Shown: positions 1 to 9,281 of the stretch, one piece after another
Layout: each line of letters opens with the position of its first letter
Numbering within the stretch: position 1 is the first letter of the stretch
The notes under the pieces: generated by a model
Databases searched by the model: none
Seen by the model: only the letters and a program-made list of their open reading frames with translations
Told to the model about the DNA's origin: nothing
Program-made: the position numbers and the translations under genes
Source of the DNA: Candidatus Glassbacteria bacterium
GTDB lineage: Bacteria; Gemmatimonadota; Glassbacteria; GWA2-58-10
Direction: 5' to 3'
Length of the DNA stretch: 47,777 nt
Assembly (NCBI GenBank): GCA_019456185.1
Contig: VRUH01000020.1
Coordinates: forward strand, 1 to 47,777

Positions 1-74
1 CGCAGGGGAGAACCTTTTGTTCGCCCGCGCGCAAGAACCACCCCGCAGCAAGCTGCGAGGAATTCTCTTCGATT

Positions 75-104
75 AAAAACCGGACCGAGGCCTGAGTTGT
101 CCGG
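75..104 (-). terminator. Probable Rho-independent terminator after argJ
   Basis: On the minus strand a 6-bp GC stem (CCGGAC / GTCCGG, positions 80-85 and 99-104) with a 13-base loop is followed by five T residues (75-79). It lies 26 bases beyond the argJ stop, so it would end the argD-argJ transcript. The stem is short, hence moderate confidence. Bases 1-74 hold only a small hairpin (GCAGC AA GCTGC near 46-57) and no gene that I can recognise. Confidence 0.5.
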
Positions 105-129
105 GGCTTTGCAAGTCACGCGCACTAGA

Positions 130-1350
130 TCACGTATGATAATCCGCGTTGATTCTGATATAGTTGCAGGTCATGTCGCAGGTCCAGAACCTGCAGCACT
201 CGCCTCCCATCCCGAGTTCGATTTCGATCAGCACTTCATCGCCGGCAAGCTTTGCGGCCAGGTCGGCGTCTGGCGTATCCGACGGCTCTCCGGCGCTGAA
301 CGCCGCCAGCCCGTCGAACCGGACCGTTAGCCGCTCGGGGTTAACCTCCACGCCGCTGTAGCCCACTGCGCTGACAATCCGCCCCCAGTTGGGGTCCTGC
401 CCGTAGAGCGCGGTTTTGACCAGCGGGCTGTTGGCCACCGCACGGGCCACCCGGGCCGCGTCCTCGAAACTGGCCGCGCCGCTGACCGAGATTTCGACAA
501 GCTTCGTGGCGCCTTCGCCATCGGCGGCGATTTTTTTTGCCAGCAGAACCGCGATTCTCTCAAACGCAGTGCAAAACAACTCGAATCCCGGGCTGTCTTC
601 GTCCTCGATCTTCGCTGCGCCGGAGGCGCCGTTGGCCAGCACGAACACGCTGTCGTTGGGGCTGCGGTCTCCATCGACACTGATCATGTTGAACGAGCGC
701 CCTGTGACCCGGCGCAAAGCCTCGGCCAGCGCCGGGGGGCTGATCGCCGCGTCGGTGGTGAAAAACGCGAGCATGGTCGCCATGTCCGGATGGATCATAC
801 CCGAACCCTTGGCCGCCCCCCCGATAGTGACCGGGAAATCCTCGAGCTGGAAAGCCAGCGACAGATGCTTTGCCACCGTGTCCGTGGTCATGATCGCAGC
901 AGCGAACGATTCCTCCGCCCCGCTGTCGATTGTGCTCCCAAGCTCCTGCAAGCCGCTGGCGAGCTTGTCCATTGGAAGCTGCTCGCCGATAATCCCGGTG
1001 GACATCACGAGAGCCCTGGATGGCTCAATAGCGAACGTTTGCTCCGCGAGCTGCGCGGTCCGGCGCGCGTTGTCCATCCCCCGGCTGCCGGTGCAGGCGT
1101 TGGCGTTGCCGCTGTTGACAACCACGGCCCGGATATTTTCTGCTTCGGCTGCGAGCACTTCCCTGCAGTACAGTACGGGGGCGGCCTGCAAGCGGTTGGT
1201 GGTAAACACGCCGGCGGCGGCGCAGGGCCTGTCCGCCAGGATCACGCCGAGATCGGGAAGATTGCCGGCCTTGATTCCGCAGGCTGTCCCGGAAGCGCGG
1301 AAAGCGGGCACCGAATCGACCGAGCCGCTTTGATCGATTTCCAGATTCAT
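130..1350 (-). CDS. argJ: Bifunctional glutamate N-acetyltransferase / ornithine acetyltransferase ArgJ
   Basis: ArgJ moves the acetyl group from N-acetylornithine to glutamate and, in bifunctional forms, also makes N-acetylglutamate from acetyl-CoA in the cytoplasmic arginine pathway. The 406-residue product has the family's usual length. The autoproteolysis site is visible as HPDMATML, with cleavage expected between A191 and T192 (the N-terminal nucleophile of the beta chain), and it ends in the typical YIRINADYHT. The ATG at 1350 overlaps the argD stop in an ATGA junction (1347-1350), so the two are translationally coupled. An upstream reading through argD in this frame is not real. Whether it is mono- or bifunctional cannot be told from sequence alone. 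Confidence 0.96.
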   Translation of the reverse strand: MNLEIDQSGSVDSVPAFRASGTACGIKAGNLPDLGVILADRPCAAAGVFTTNRLQAAPVLYCREVLAAEAENIRAVVVNSGNANACTGSRGMDNARRTAQLAEQTFAIEPSRALVMSTGIIGEQLPMDKLASGLQELGSTIDSGAEESFAAAIMTTDTVAKHLSLAFQLEDFPVTIGGAAKGSGMIHPDMATMLAFFTTDAAISPPALAEALRRVTGRSFNMISVDGDRSPNDSVFVLANGASGAAKIEDEDSPGFELFCTAFERIAVLLAKKIAADGEGATKLVEISVSGAASFEDAARVARAVANSPLVKTALYGQDPNWGRIVSAVGYSGVEVNPERLTVRFDGLAAFSAGEPSDTPDADLAAKLAGDEVLIEIELGMGGECCRFWTCDMTCNYIRINADYHT

Positions 1351-2582
1351 GGCTTGCTCCCGTCCCTCTTTTCCGCGTTTTTCAGCACCCCGGCAAACAC
1401 ATCGATGAACGTATCGATCTGTTTGAGCGAGATCACCAGCGGCGGCACAGCCCTGATAACCCGTGCGCCCGCCGGGCAGACCAGCACGCCGCGCTCGCGG
1501 AAGTCCCCGATCAGGGGCGCGGCGTTTATGTTCAGCTCCAGCCCGGCCATCAGGCCCAGCCCGCGGGCGGCGACCACCAGCGAGGGGAACTGCTTTTTCA
1601 GCTTTTCCAGCCCGCGCAGCAGATGGTCGCCTTTTTGCTGAACGGCCTTGAGGAACGAGGGTTTTTTCAGTTTTTTGAGTACCTCGATCGCAGCGGCGCT
1701 GACCACCAGCCCGCCGCCGAACGTGGTTGCGTGGTCGCCCTTCTCGATTGCCGAGGCCGCTTTGCGGTTGACCAGCACCGCGCCCATCGGCAGACCGCCG
1801 GCCAGGGGCTTGGCCAGGGCCAGGATATCCGGCGCCACGCCCGAGTGCTCGTAGGCGAACAGCTTGCCGGTGCGCCCCAGTCCGCACTGGACCTCGTCGA
1901 AGATGAGCAGCACGTTGCGGCGGCGGCAGATTTTGGCCAGTTGACGGAGAAAGTTCGCCCCGGCTGGATTCACTCCGCCCTCGCCCTGGACCGGCTCCAC
2001 GATCACCGCGCAGGTGTCGAGGCCGATCTTGGACTCGGCATCACCGGCATCGCCGAAGCGGGCGAAGCTGGCGCCCGGCACCAGCGGCTCGAACGGTAGG
2101 CGGTATTTTTTGCGGTCGGTCAGGGCCAGCGCGCCGAACGTGCGGCCGTGGAACGAGCCGGTGAACGCCACGAACCCGCTGCACCGGCCGCCGATATTTT
2201 TCTGGGCCCAGCGGCGGGCGATTTTCATCGCTCCCTCGACAGCTTCCGCCCCGCTGTTGCAGAAAAACACCTTATCGGCGAACGAGCCGGTCACGAGCAT
2301 TTTGGCCAGCTTGACATGGGGTGCGGTGTAGTAGAGGTTCGAGCAGTGGATCAGTTTCCCGCTCTGCCCGGCGATAGCGCGGATAAGGTCCTTGTCTCCG
2401 TAGCCCAGTGCATTGACCGCGATTCCGCTGACCATGTCGAGGTAGCGTTTACCGTCGGTATCGTACAGATAACAGCCCTTGCCGTGGTCCAGTACAAACG
2501 GGGGGCGGGCATAGGTGCCGAGAATATATTTTTCCTCGTCGCTGATAACCTGCTGTGCCTTGTCCACCGGGTTGGTCTCCAC
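1347..2582 (-). CDS. argD: Acetylornithine aminotransferase ArgD
   Basis: A class-III PLP-dependent aminotransferase that converts N-acetylglutamate semialdehyde to N-acetylornithine in arginine synthesis. Seen: 411 residues, the early GCYLYDTDGKRYLDMVSG block, the GAEAVEGAMK cofactor-binding region, the FDEVQ motif at about 229-233 and the PLP lysine in LALAKPLAGGLPMG (K258). The start is GTG at 2582, with no strong Shine-Dalgarno site. It is coupled by a 4-base overlap to argJ, the enzyme that uses its product. Succinyldiaminopimelate transaminase (DapC) activity is a common side role in this family. The 367-base gap upstream suggests a separate transcript from ilvE. Confidence 0.95.
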   Translation of the reverse strand: METNPVDKAQQVISDEEKYILGTYARPPFVLDHGKGCYLYDTDGKRYLDMVSGIAVNALGYGDKDLIRAIAGQSGKLIHCSNLYYTAPHVKLAKMLVTGSFADKVFFCNSGAEAVEGAMKIARRWAQKNIGGRCSGFVAFTGSFHGRTFGALALTDRKKYRLPFEPLVPGASFARFGDAGDAESKIGLDTCAVIVEPVQGEGGVNPAGANFLRQLAKICRRRNVLLIFDEVQCGLGRTGKLFAYEHSGVAPDILALAKPLAGGLPMGAVLVNRKAASAIEKGDHATTFGGGLVVSAAAIEVLKKLKKPSFLKAVQQKGDHLLRGLEKLKKQFPSLVVAARGLGLMAGLELNINAAPLIGDFRERGVLVCPAGARVIRAVPPLVISLKQIDTFIDVFAGVLKNAEKRDGSKP

Positions 2583-2783
2583 GCGAGCTTCGGAAAACGG
2601 GACAGCCGGCGCCCTGTGGTGCCGGTCTGCGGGGGCGAAGCAACAAGATACAAAACACTCTGCCGGGATGCAAGCCGCAGCAGCGGCTGGACTGGCTCAA
2701 ACGACAAGTCTAAAAGCGTTGAAATAGTACTTCGGTTGGTCAATCTTTTTTTAGCACTCGTTCAAGGCGAGAAACAACCCCCG

Positions 2784-2897
2784 CCCCCGATTCATCGGGG
2801 GCACCCCCTTTATTAAAGGGGAATTGAACGTGCCCGCCTTTGGACTGCCTGACGGTCCTGGCGATGGAGCTTTCAGTCCCCCTCAGCAAAAGGGGGA
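2784..2897. repeat. Cluster of three G+C-rich inverted repeats between argD and ilvE
   Basis: The 367-base gap 2583-2949 holds no convincing gene. Three short perfect inverted repeats stand close together: CCCCCGA TTCA TCGGGGG (2784-2801), CCCCTTTA T TAAAGGGG (2805-2821) and TCCCCCT CAGCAAA AGGGGGA (2877-2897). The same C-run / G-run pattern recurs at about 35.55-35.66 kb, so these look like copies of a dispersed intergenic element (REP-like) rather than ordinary terminators; only short T runs are near. Confidence 0.6.
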
Positions 2898-2949
2898 AAC
2901 AGGGGGTTGTGCAGTTTCACCCTGATTCTAATTTCAGGTATAGTTCAAC

Positions 2950-3834
2950 TCACTCCAAAGCGAACAGGTCCGTCCCTTCCGTGGCGTGCAGGCCGCGGAA
3001 CTTCTTCAGCAACCTGGCGGTGACCGGTCCCGGTTTGCCGTCGCCGATAGTGCGAGAATCGAGACTGATCACCGGGATCAGCTCCGCGCCCGTGCCGGTG
3101 AGGAAACACTCGTCGGCGGTGTAGATATCGTGAAGCGTCAGCGTTCCCTCGACAGCCGGTATCCCCAGCTTGGCGGCCAGCTCCAGCACCACGCGCCGGG
3201 TCACGCCGTTCAGGATCGGGAAATGCGTGGCGGGGGTGAGCAGCCCGCCGTTTTTGACCACAAAAATATTGTCGGCCGTGCACTCGGCCACATTGCCGTC
3301 GGCATCGAGCATCAGGGCCTCGGCAACACCGGCGTCGGCGGCCTCCATCTTGGCCATGATACTGTTGAGGTAGTTCAGGCTTTTGGCGCGCTGGTTGAGC
3401 ATGTCCGGCCTGATCCGCCGGGTGGAGGCCGTGACAAGCGGAATCCCCTGCTCGTAGAGCTGCTGGTTGTAGAGCTGGATTTTGTCGACGATTACGATCA
3501 GGGAACTTTTGTTGCACTTGCGGGGGTCGATCCCCAGATCACCGGTTCCCCGGGTGACCACCAGCCGGATATAGGCGTCGCGGAAACCGTTGGCGCGCAC
3601 GGTATCCTCAACCACGCGGTCCATCTCTTCGCGTCCCACCGGCATCTCGAGCCTCAGCGCCCCGGCGCTCTCGAACAGGCGGTCGATATGCTCCCTGAAG
3701 CGGAAAATTCGTCCGGAGTAGACTCTGATCCCCTCGAAGATTCCGTCGCCGTAGAGCAGGCCATGGTCGAACACGCTGATCTTCGCCTGGCTTTTAGGGT
3801 AAAGCTCACCGTCGATATAAACCTTAGGTTCCAT
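2950..3834 (-). CDS. ilvE: Branched-chain amino acid aminotransferase IlvE
   Basis: A class-IV (fold-type IV) PLP aminotransferase for the last reversible step of leucine, isoleucine and valine synthesis, with glutamate as amino donor. The 294-residue protein has the family size. Motifs seen: FDHGLLYGDGIFEGIRVY near residues 22-39, the PLP lysine in QRAKSLNYLNS (K151), and the signature region with ADNIFVV and the later GTGAELIPV. The start is ATG at 3834. It follows cimA, ilvC, ilvN and ilvB on the same strand, which makes branched-chain substrates far more likely than D-amino acids or aminodeoxychorismate (the other class-IV members). Confidence 0.94.
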   Translation of the reverse strand: MEPKVYIDGELYPKSQAKISVFDHGLLYGDGIFEGIRVYSGRIFRFREHIDRLFESAGALRLEMPVGREEMDRVVEDTVRANGFRDAYIRLVVTRGTGDLGIDPRKCNKSSLIVIVDKIQLYNQQLYEQGIPLVTASTRRIRPDMLNQRAKSLNYLNSIMAKMEAADAGVAEALMLDADGNVAECTADNIFVVKNGGLLTPATHFPILNGVTRRVVLELAAKLGIPAVEGTLTLHDIYTADECFLTGTGAELIPVISLDSRTIGDGKPGPVTARLLKKFRGLHATEGTDLFALE

Positions 3835-3890
3835 AATGCACTGGTCCGTTGCGTTAGCCGTGAAAATTTAAACTGCGGAAATGCACCCCA

Positions 3891-3912
3891 CCGCCGGACC
3901 GGCAACCGGCGG
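3891..3912. other. Strong GC hairpin between cimA and ilvE
   Basis: A perfect 7-bp inverted repeat, CCGCCGG ACCGGCAA CCGGCGG, lies in the 111-base gap between the cimA stop and the ilvE start. No T run follows on the minus strand, so it is not a typical intrinsic terminator. It may tune mRNA stability or partly separate ilvE from the upstream genes. Confidence 0.4.
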
Positions 3913-3945
3913 GGGCGCGGAGTTAAAATCACCTTTCAGTTACGC

Positions 3946-5526
3946 TCAGCCCTTGGCGGGCCCCCGCGACTGGAGCAGCTTGTAGGTGACACTGTCGGTC
4001 AACGCCTGCCAGCTGGCCTCGACAATGTTATACGAGACCCCGACCGTGCCCCACTTATTCTGCCCGTCGCCCGACTCGATCAGCACGCGAACCATCGAAC
4101 CGGTACCGCTGCCCATCGGCAGCACGCGCACCTTGTAGTCCAGCAGCTCGACCTCGGCAAGTTCGCCATAGAACTTCTCGAGGGCCTTACGCAGGGCGTG
4201 GTCGATTGCGTTGACCGGCCCGTTGCCGTGGGCGGCGGTGTGCTCGGTCTGGCCGTCGACCTTGACCACGATTGTCGCTTCCGAGCTCGGGACTTCGCTG
4301 ACCGCGCGCTTCTCATCGATAACGCGGAAGCTCACCAGGTCGAAAAACCGGGGCAGCACTCCCTGGGCGCGCTTGATCAGCAACTCGAAACTGGCCTCGG
4401 CGCCCTCGTACTGGAACCCCTCGCTTTCCAGGGTCTTCAGTTTCTCCAGAATCTCGATAACTACCGGGTCCTTGCTGTCGATATCGATCCCCATTTCCTG
4501 GGCCTTGTAGAGGATGTTGCTGCGGCCGGAGAGGTCGCTGACCAGCACCCGGCGATGGTTGCCGACCAGCTCGGGGTCGATATGCTCGTAGGTCTCGGGG
4601 TTACGCATCACCGCGGAGACGTGCATGCCGCCCTTGTGGGCGAACGCGCTCTCGCCGACAAACGCCTGGCGCTTGTTGTTGGGCAGATTGGCCAGCTCGT
4701 TGACAAACCGCGACAGCTCGCGGAGCTTTTTCAGGTTTTTGTGCGGAACCGCGTCCAGCCCCATCTTGAGCATCAGGTCCGGGATAACCGAGACCAGGTT
4801 GGCGTTGCCGCAGCGCTCGCCATAGCCGTTGATCGTCCCCTGGACATGGGTCGCTCCGGCCTCGATCGCGGCCAGGGTGTTGGCTACGGCCAGTTCGCTG
4901 TCATTATGGGTGTGGATCCCCACCGGCACATCGACCGCCTGCACGACCTCGGCGACCACTTTAGTGATGAACGAGGGCAGACTGCCGCCGTTGGTATCGC
5001 AGAGCACCACCCGCTCCGCGCCGGCCTCGACCGCGGCCTTGACCGTCTTGAGCGTGTATTCCGGGTTGGCCCGGTAGCCGTCGAACATGTGCTCGGCGTC
5101 GTAGATCACAAACCGGTCGTGCTTTTTGAGGAACTCCAGGGACTCGGAGATCGCCCGCAGGTTCTCATCCAGGTCGGTGCGCAGGGCATCGCGCACGTGG
5201 AGGTCCCAGCTTTTGCCCACGACAGTCACCACCTCGGTTTCAGCGCTGAGCAGGCTGTTGATTATCGCATCGCCCTCCACCTGTCCGCCCACCCGGCGGG
5301 TCATCCCGAATGCGCAGGGTTTGGCATTCTTGAGCGGCTTCTTTTTCACTTCCTCGAAAAACAGGGCGTCCTTGGGATTGGATCCCGGATAGCCGCCCTC
5401 GATGTAGTGAAACCCCAGCTCATCGAGCAGATAGGCGATCCGCATTTTGTCCTCGAGGGTGAAGGCGATGTCCTCGGCCTGGGCGCCGTCCCTCAAAGTG
5501 GTATCGTAAACCTCGATTACTGACAT
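3946..5526 (-). CDS. cimA: (R)-citramalate synthase CimA (2-isopropylmalate synthase family)
   Basis: A DRE-TIM metallolyase that condenses pyruvate and acetyl-CoA to citramalate, feeding a threonine-independent route to 2-oxobutyrate and isoleucine. At 526 residues it matches the CimA-type homologues. Seen: DTTLRDGAQ at 8-16 (metal and catalytic residues), HTHND near residue 206, CGNANL in the middle, and a C-terminal LeuA-type allosteric dimer domain from about residue 395 (usual target of isoleucine feedback). The start ATG at 5526 has AGGAG 10 bases upstream, overlapping the end of ilvC. The subfamily call (not LeuA or homocitrate synthase) rests on the early sequence pattern and the ilv neighbourhood. 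Confidence 0.85.
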   Translation of the reverse strand: MSVIEVYDTTLRDGAQAEDIAFTLEDKMRIAYLLDELGFHYIEGGYPGSNPKDALFFEEVKKKPLKNAKPCAFGMTRRVGGQVEGDAIINSLLSAETEVVTVVGKSWDLHVRDALRTDLDENLRAISESLEFLKKHDRFVIYDAEHMFDGYRANPEYTLKTVKAAVEAGAERVVLCDTNGGSLPSFITKVVAEVVQAVDVPVGIHTHNDSELAVANTLAAIEAGATHVQGTINGYGERCGNANLVSVIPDLMLKMGLDAVPHKNLKKLRELSRFVNELANLPNNKRQAFVGESAFAHKGGMHVSAVMRNPETYEHIDPELVGNHRRVLVSDLSGRSNILYKAQEMGIDIDSKDPVVIEILEKLKTLESEGFQYEGAEASFELLIKRAQGVLPRFFDLVSFRVIDEKRAVSEVPSSEATIVVKVDGQTEHTAAHGNGPVNAIDHALRKALEKFYGELAEVELLDYKVRVLPMGSGTGSMVRVLIESGDGQNKWGTVGVSYNIVEASWQALTDSVTYKLLQSRGPAKG

Positions 5527-5537
5527 CGGTTACACTC

Positions 5538-6527
5538 CTATTTGTTCATCCAGCTCATCATCTTGCGCAGCTTGGTGCCCACCTTTTCAACAAGGTGTTC
5601 GGCGTCCATGCGCTTGAGAGCGTTGTATACCGGGCGGTTTACCTGATTTTCCTGCAGCCACCGGCGGGCGAACACACCGCTCTGGATCTCCCACAGGACC
5701 TGTTTCATTTCCTTGCGCACGTCCTCGTTGATAATCCTGCGGCCGACTGTCAGGTCGCCGTACTCGGCGGTATCGGAGATCGAGTCGCGCATGTTGGCGA
5801 TTCCGCCCTCGTAGATCAGGTCGACAATCAGCTTGACCTCGTGCAGGCACTCGAAATAGGCGATCTCGGGCTGGTAGCCGGCCTCCACCAGTGTATCGAA
5901 GCCGGCGCGGATCAGCTCGGTCAGGCCGCCGCAGAGCACCACCTGCTCGCCGAACAGGTCGGTTTCGGTCTCTTCGGCGAACGTGGTCTCCAGCACTCCG
6001 CTCCGTCCGGCGCCGATCCCGCTGGCGTAAGCCAGGGCAAGTTCCCTGGCCTTGCCGGAGGCATCCTGGGCGATCGCGATCAGCGCGGGCACGCCCCCGC
6101 CTTCCTTGAAGACACGGCGAACCAGGTGTCCCGGCCCCTTGGGCGCGACCATAAACACGTCGACGCCTTTGGGAGGCACGATCTGGCCGAAATGGATGTT
6201 GAAGCCGTGGCTGAAGACCAGCGCCTTGCCCTCGGTCATGTGGCCGGCGATCTCGGAGTTGTAGATCTGCGCCTGGATCTGATCGGGCAGCAGAATCTGG
6301 ATCACATCGGCGGCCCTGGCGGCTTCGGCTGCCGTAACCGGATCGAACCCGTCGGCCTTGGCCATCTTGTAGTTCCGGGTGCCCTTCAGCTCGCTGACAA
6401 TCACGTCGAAGCCGCTGTCACGCAGGTTCTGCGCCTGAGCGTGCCCCTGGCTGCCGTAACCGATAACCGCGATCTTGCGCTTTTTGAGAACCGCGGGCTT
6501 GGCGTCCTTATCGTAGTACATCTTCAT
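5538..6527 (-). CDS. ilvC: Ketol-acid reductoisomerase IlvC (class I)
   Basis: IlvC isomerises and reduces acetolactate or acetohydroxybutyrate to the dihydroxy acids of valine and isoleucine synthesis, using NAD(P)H and magnesium. The 329-residue length is that of class I (short) enzymes. The Rossmann motif [12 protein letters not shown] begins at residue 23, and the acidic magnesium-binding stretches of the all-helical C-terminal domain ([22 protein letters not shown]) are present. The ATG at 6527 has a strong site, GGAGGTG, about 6 bases upstream. Only 11 bases separate it from cimA, so the two are one transcript. Confidence 0.97.
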   Translation of the reverse strand: MKMYYDKDAKPAVLKKRKIAVIGYGSQGHAQAQNLRDSGFDVIVSELKGTRNYKMAKADGFDPVTAAEAARAADVIQILLPDQIQAQIYNSEIAGHMTEGKALVFSHGFNIHFGQIVPPKGVDVFMVAPKGPGHLVRRVFKEGGGVPALIAIAQDASGKARELALAYASGIGAGRSGVLETTFAEETETDLFGEQVVLCGGLTELIRAGFDTLVEAGYQPEIAYFECLHEVKLIVDLIYEGGIANMRDSISDTAEYGDLTVGRRIINEDVRKEMKQVLWEIQSGVFARRWLQENQVNRPVYNALKRMDAEHLVEKVGTKLRKMMSWMNK

Positions 6528-6682
6528 CCATCACCTCCGGTAGTACTTTGAAGTTATCGAGAAAAACACTTTATGAATTTCAGCTTCAACCCGACGGCGG
6601 CCCGCCACGGAGCTGCGCGGGACCAATCCAATCCGTATAAAATAAACGCCGGCGGCCTGATTGTGAACAACCTGTCAGGAAT

Positions 6683-7201
6683 TCAGGCCGTAATCCTGGA
6701 TGACGACCAGTCCGGGCTCTTGCCGGTGTACTCACGCTTGATCGCGGTCGTGCCGGTGCGGGCCATTTCACTGATCCCGAACGGCTGCAGCATGTCGATA
6801 CAGGCCTCCACCTTCTTGTGCCCGCCGGTGACCTCGATAGTGAGCGTCCGGGGCGAAATGTCAACGATCTTGGCCTGGAAAATTTCAACGATCTGGATAA
6901 TGGAACTGCGAGTTGACGCGGTGCAGCTGAGTTTGATCAGCGCCAGTTCGCGGTTGACATACTCAGCGAACGTGAGGTCGGTGACCTTGATCACGTTGAT
7001 CAGCCGGTTGAGCTGCTTGATGATCTGCTCGATCACCATGTCGTCGCCGGAGGTCATGATCGTCATCCGGCTCAGTTCGGGGTTTTCGGTTTTACCCACG
7101 CAGATGCTGTCCAGGTTGTAGCCTTTGCCGCTGAAAAGGTTGGAGATCCTGGCCAGCACGCCGAACTTGTTCTCCACCAGCAGCGAAATCGTATGTTGCA
7201 T
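6683..7201 (-). CDS. ilvN: Acetolactate synthase small (regulatory) subunit
   Basis: The regulatory subunit that activates the IlvB catalytic subunit and carries valine feedback control. From the ATG at 7201 the product is 172 residues. It opens with an ACT domain (HTISLLVENKFGVLARISNLFSGKGYNLDSI) at about 3-75, followed by the ALS_ss_C domain. An in-frame extension to 7252 is possible but unlikely: AGGAG lies about 9 bases before the chosen ATG and family members start here. It lies between ilvB and ilvC; a 155-base gap to ilvC shows no recognisable gene. The long-form name ilvH would fit equally. Confidence 0.95.
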   Translation of the reverse strand: MQHTISLLVENKFGVLARISNLFSGKGYNLDSICVGKTENPELSRMTIMTSGDDMVIEQIIKQLNRLINVIKVTDLTFAEYVNRELALIKLSCTASTRSSIIQIVEIFQAKIVDISPRTLTIEVTGGHKKVEACIDMLQPFGISEMARTGTTAIKREYTGKSPDWSSSRITA

Positions 7202-7264
7202 TTTTTCTTCTCCTGAGTGCCAGTTGGAATAGCCAACCAACCGAAAATTCATTCATCCCCGCCT

Positions 7265-7298
7265 CGCCCATCGGGCGGGCTCGCGGGTCCGCCCCTAC
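7265..7298. repeat. Hairpin repeat element between ilvB and ilvN
   Basis: Two nested inverted repeats fill the 116-base gap: CGCCC ATC GGGCG (7265-7277) and an approximately 10-bp stem at 7273-7294 (GGGCGG ... CCGCCC, with G-T wobbles inside) followed by CTAC. A G+C-rich stem of this kind next to CTAC resembles a dispersed intergenic repeat seen in many environmental genomes. It may be transcribed in the ilvBN mRNA. Confidence 0.5.
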
Positions 7299-7317
7299 CG
7301 GGGTCGGCTGAAAAGAG

Positions 7318-9057
7318 CTACTCGATGATATCGGTCGCCATCTTACCCGGCGGAATCATCGGGAACACGTTCTCGTGACGGTCGATGCGGAAATCGATAA
7401 AGACCGGCGTCTTCCTGACTTTGACCGCGGCCTGGAGCGCCGGCACGACTTCCTCCCGTTTGGTCACCCGCATCCCTTTGGCGCCGTAGGCTTCAACCAG
7501 CCTGACAAAGTCCGGGTTGGTGTACTCCAGGCAGGTATGGCTGTAGCGCTTGCCGAAAAACAGCTCCTGCCACTGGCGGACCATGCCGAGAAATCCGTTG
7601 TTCAGGATGCAGACTATCACCTCCAGCCGCTGGCTGACCGCCGTGGCCACTTCCTGGCTGGTCATCTGGAACCCGCCATCGCCCACCACCGAAACCACCC
7701 GGGTCCCGGGCCGGGCCAGCGCCGCGCCGATAGCGGCCGGAAAGCCGAAACCCATCGTGCCCAGGCCGCCGGAGGTGATATGCGTGCGCGGCTTGATAAA
7801 CTTGTAGTGCAGGGCAGTCCACATCTGGTTCTGGCCGACATCGGAGGTGACCACCGTGTCGTCGCCGCACACCTCGTGGATTTTTTCGATCACGTACTGG
7901 GGCTTGACACCTTCGCTCTCCTTGTACTTGAGCGGGTGCGTTTCTTTCCAGTGCTCGATCAGCTTCATCCATTCGGCGGTATCCGAGGGTTTGACCATCG
8001 GCAGTATTTTCTGCATCACGTTCCTGCAGTCGCCGACAATCGGGTAATCGACCTTGATATTTTTACTGATCGAGGCCGGGTCCACGTCCACGTGGATATG
8101 TTCCGCCTTGGGAGCGAACGCATCCAGCTTACCAGTCACCCGGTCGTCGTAGCGGCTGCCGACAGCGATCACCAGATCAGCCTCGTTAACAGCCATGTTC
8201 GCATACCACGTGCCGTGCATGCCCAGCATGCCCAGGCTCAGCGGATCGTTTTCGGGGAACGAGCCAAGCCCGAGCAGGGTGGTGGTCACGGGGATTTTGG
8301 CCTTGCGGGCGATCTCGGTAAGCTCGGCAGCCGCGTTGCTGAGCAGCGTGCCGCCGCCCACGTAGAAAACCGGCCGCCTGGCCTGGGCCATCACCTCGGC
8401 GGCTTTCTTGATCTGCTGCACATGGCCGTGGCGGGTAGGCTTGTAGCCCGGGATATCGACTTGATCGGGATACTCGAACTTGCACTCCGAGAGCAGCACG
8501 TCCTTGGGCATGTCGATCAGCACCGGCCCCGGACGGCCCGTGGTGGCGATAAAAAACGCCTCCTTGATAGTGGGCGCCAGGTCCTCCACCCTGTTGATCA
8601 GGTAGCTGTGCTTGGTAATCGGGCGGGTGATTCCGATGATGTCCACTTCCTGGAATGCGTCGTTGCCGATAGCAGTGGTGGCCACCTGGCCGGTGAAATG
8701 CACCACGGGGATCGAGTCCATGAACGAGGTGGCGATTCCGGTGACCAGGTTGGTGGCCGCCGGTCCCGAGGTAACCAGGCACACGCCGGGCTTTCCGCTC
8801 GCCCGTGCGTACCCGTCGGCCATGTGCTGGGCTCCCTGCTCGTGGCGGCAGAGCACCAGCTTGGGATTGGCGACATTATAGATTTTGTCGAACACGGGGA
8901 TCACCACTCCGCCGGGATACCCGAACACGAAATCGACACCCTCTTCGATCAGACTGCAGATCATGACCTCGGAGCCGGTCAGCACCTTTTTAGCAAGCAG
9001 TGGATTCAACTCGGCCTTCCGCTTCGGTTTCTGCTTCCTCTCCCTGACTCTCGGCAT
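7318..9057 (-). CDS. ilvB: Acetolactate synthase large (catalytic) subunit
   Basis: A thiamine-diphosphate enzyme that joins two pyruvates to acetolactate (or pyruvate and 2-oxobutyrate to acetohydroxybutyrate), the first common step of branched-chain synthesis. From the ATG at 9057 the product is 579 residues. Seen: FGYPGGVVIPVFD, the catalytic glutamate in HEQGAQHMADGYARASG, and the ThDP motif GDGGFQMTSQE...NN near residues 435-463. The ATG is preceded by GGGGGTG. An in-frame TTG at 9180 would add 41 residues and overlaps an upstream stop (TTGA), so the start is not certain. It is the first gene of the ilvB-ilvN-ilvC-cimA run. Confidence 0.95.
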   Translation of the reverse strand: MPRVRERKQKPKRKAELNPLLAKKVLTGSEVMICSLIEEGVDFVFGYPGGVVIPVFDKIYNVANPKLVLCRHEQGAQHMADGYARASGKPGVCLVTSGPAATNLVTGIATSFMDSIPVVHFTGQVATTAIGNDAFQEVDIIGITRPITKHSYLINRVEDLAPTIKEAFFIATTGRPGPVLIDMPKDVLLSECKFEYPDQVDIPGYKPTRHGHVQQIKKAAEVMAQARRPVFYVGGGTLLSNAAAELTEIARKAKIPVTTTLLGLGSFPENDPLSLGMLGMHGTWYANMAVNEADLVIAVGSRYDDRVTGKLDAFAPKAEHIHVDVDPASISKNIKVDYPIVGDCRNVMQKILPMVKPSDTAEWMKLIEHWKETHPLKYKESEGVKPQYVIEKIHEVCGDDTVVTSDVGQNQMWTALHYKFIKPRTHITSGGLGTMGFGFPAAIGAALARPGTRVVSVVGDGGFQMTSQEVATAVSQRLEVIVCILNNGFLGMVRQWQELFFGKRYSHTCLEYTNPDFVRLVEAYGAKGMRVTKREEVVPALQAAVKVRKTPVFIDFRIDRHENVFPMIPPGKMATDIIE

Positions 9058-9281
9058 GAACACCCCCGTAAGTTTTACCTGGCTGACCGCCCGGACAAGT
9101 TCGTCCGGATCGATACCGGCTGTTCCAGTAATTTTCAAATCAGCGGCGGCCGCCCCACGCCGGGCGGAAACAGCCGTCAACGCAAAATGATCCGAACCCC
9201 TGCCGGCCCGGTTCCCTTTGGCACAATCGGAATCTTGATCTTTCGGTAATCTTCTTGGTGCAGGGGACCGGGCTTGGATTG

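Noticed and set aside
2986-5523. An 845-codon open frame on the plus strand opposite ilvE and cimA
   Set aside because: It is antisense to two clear enzymes and its translation has no protein family pattern; long antisense frames are expected in G+C-rich DNA.
7375-9249. A 624-codon open frame on the plus strand opposite ilvB
   Set aside because: Shadow of the ilvB coding sequence; rich in His, Asp and Gly, with no motifs.
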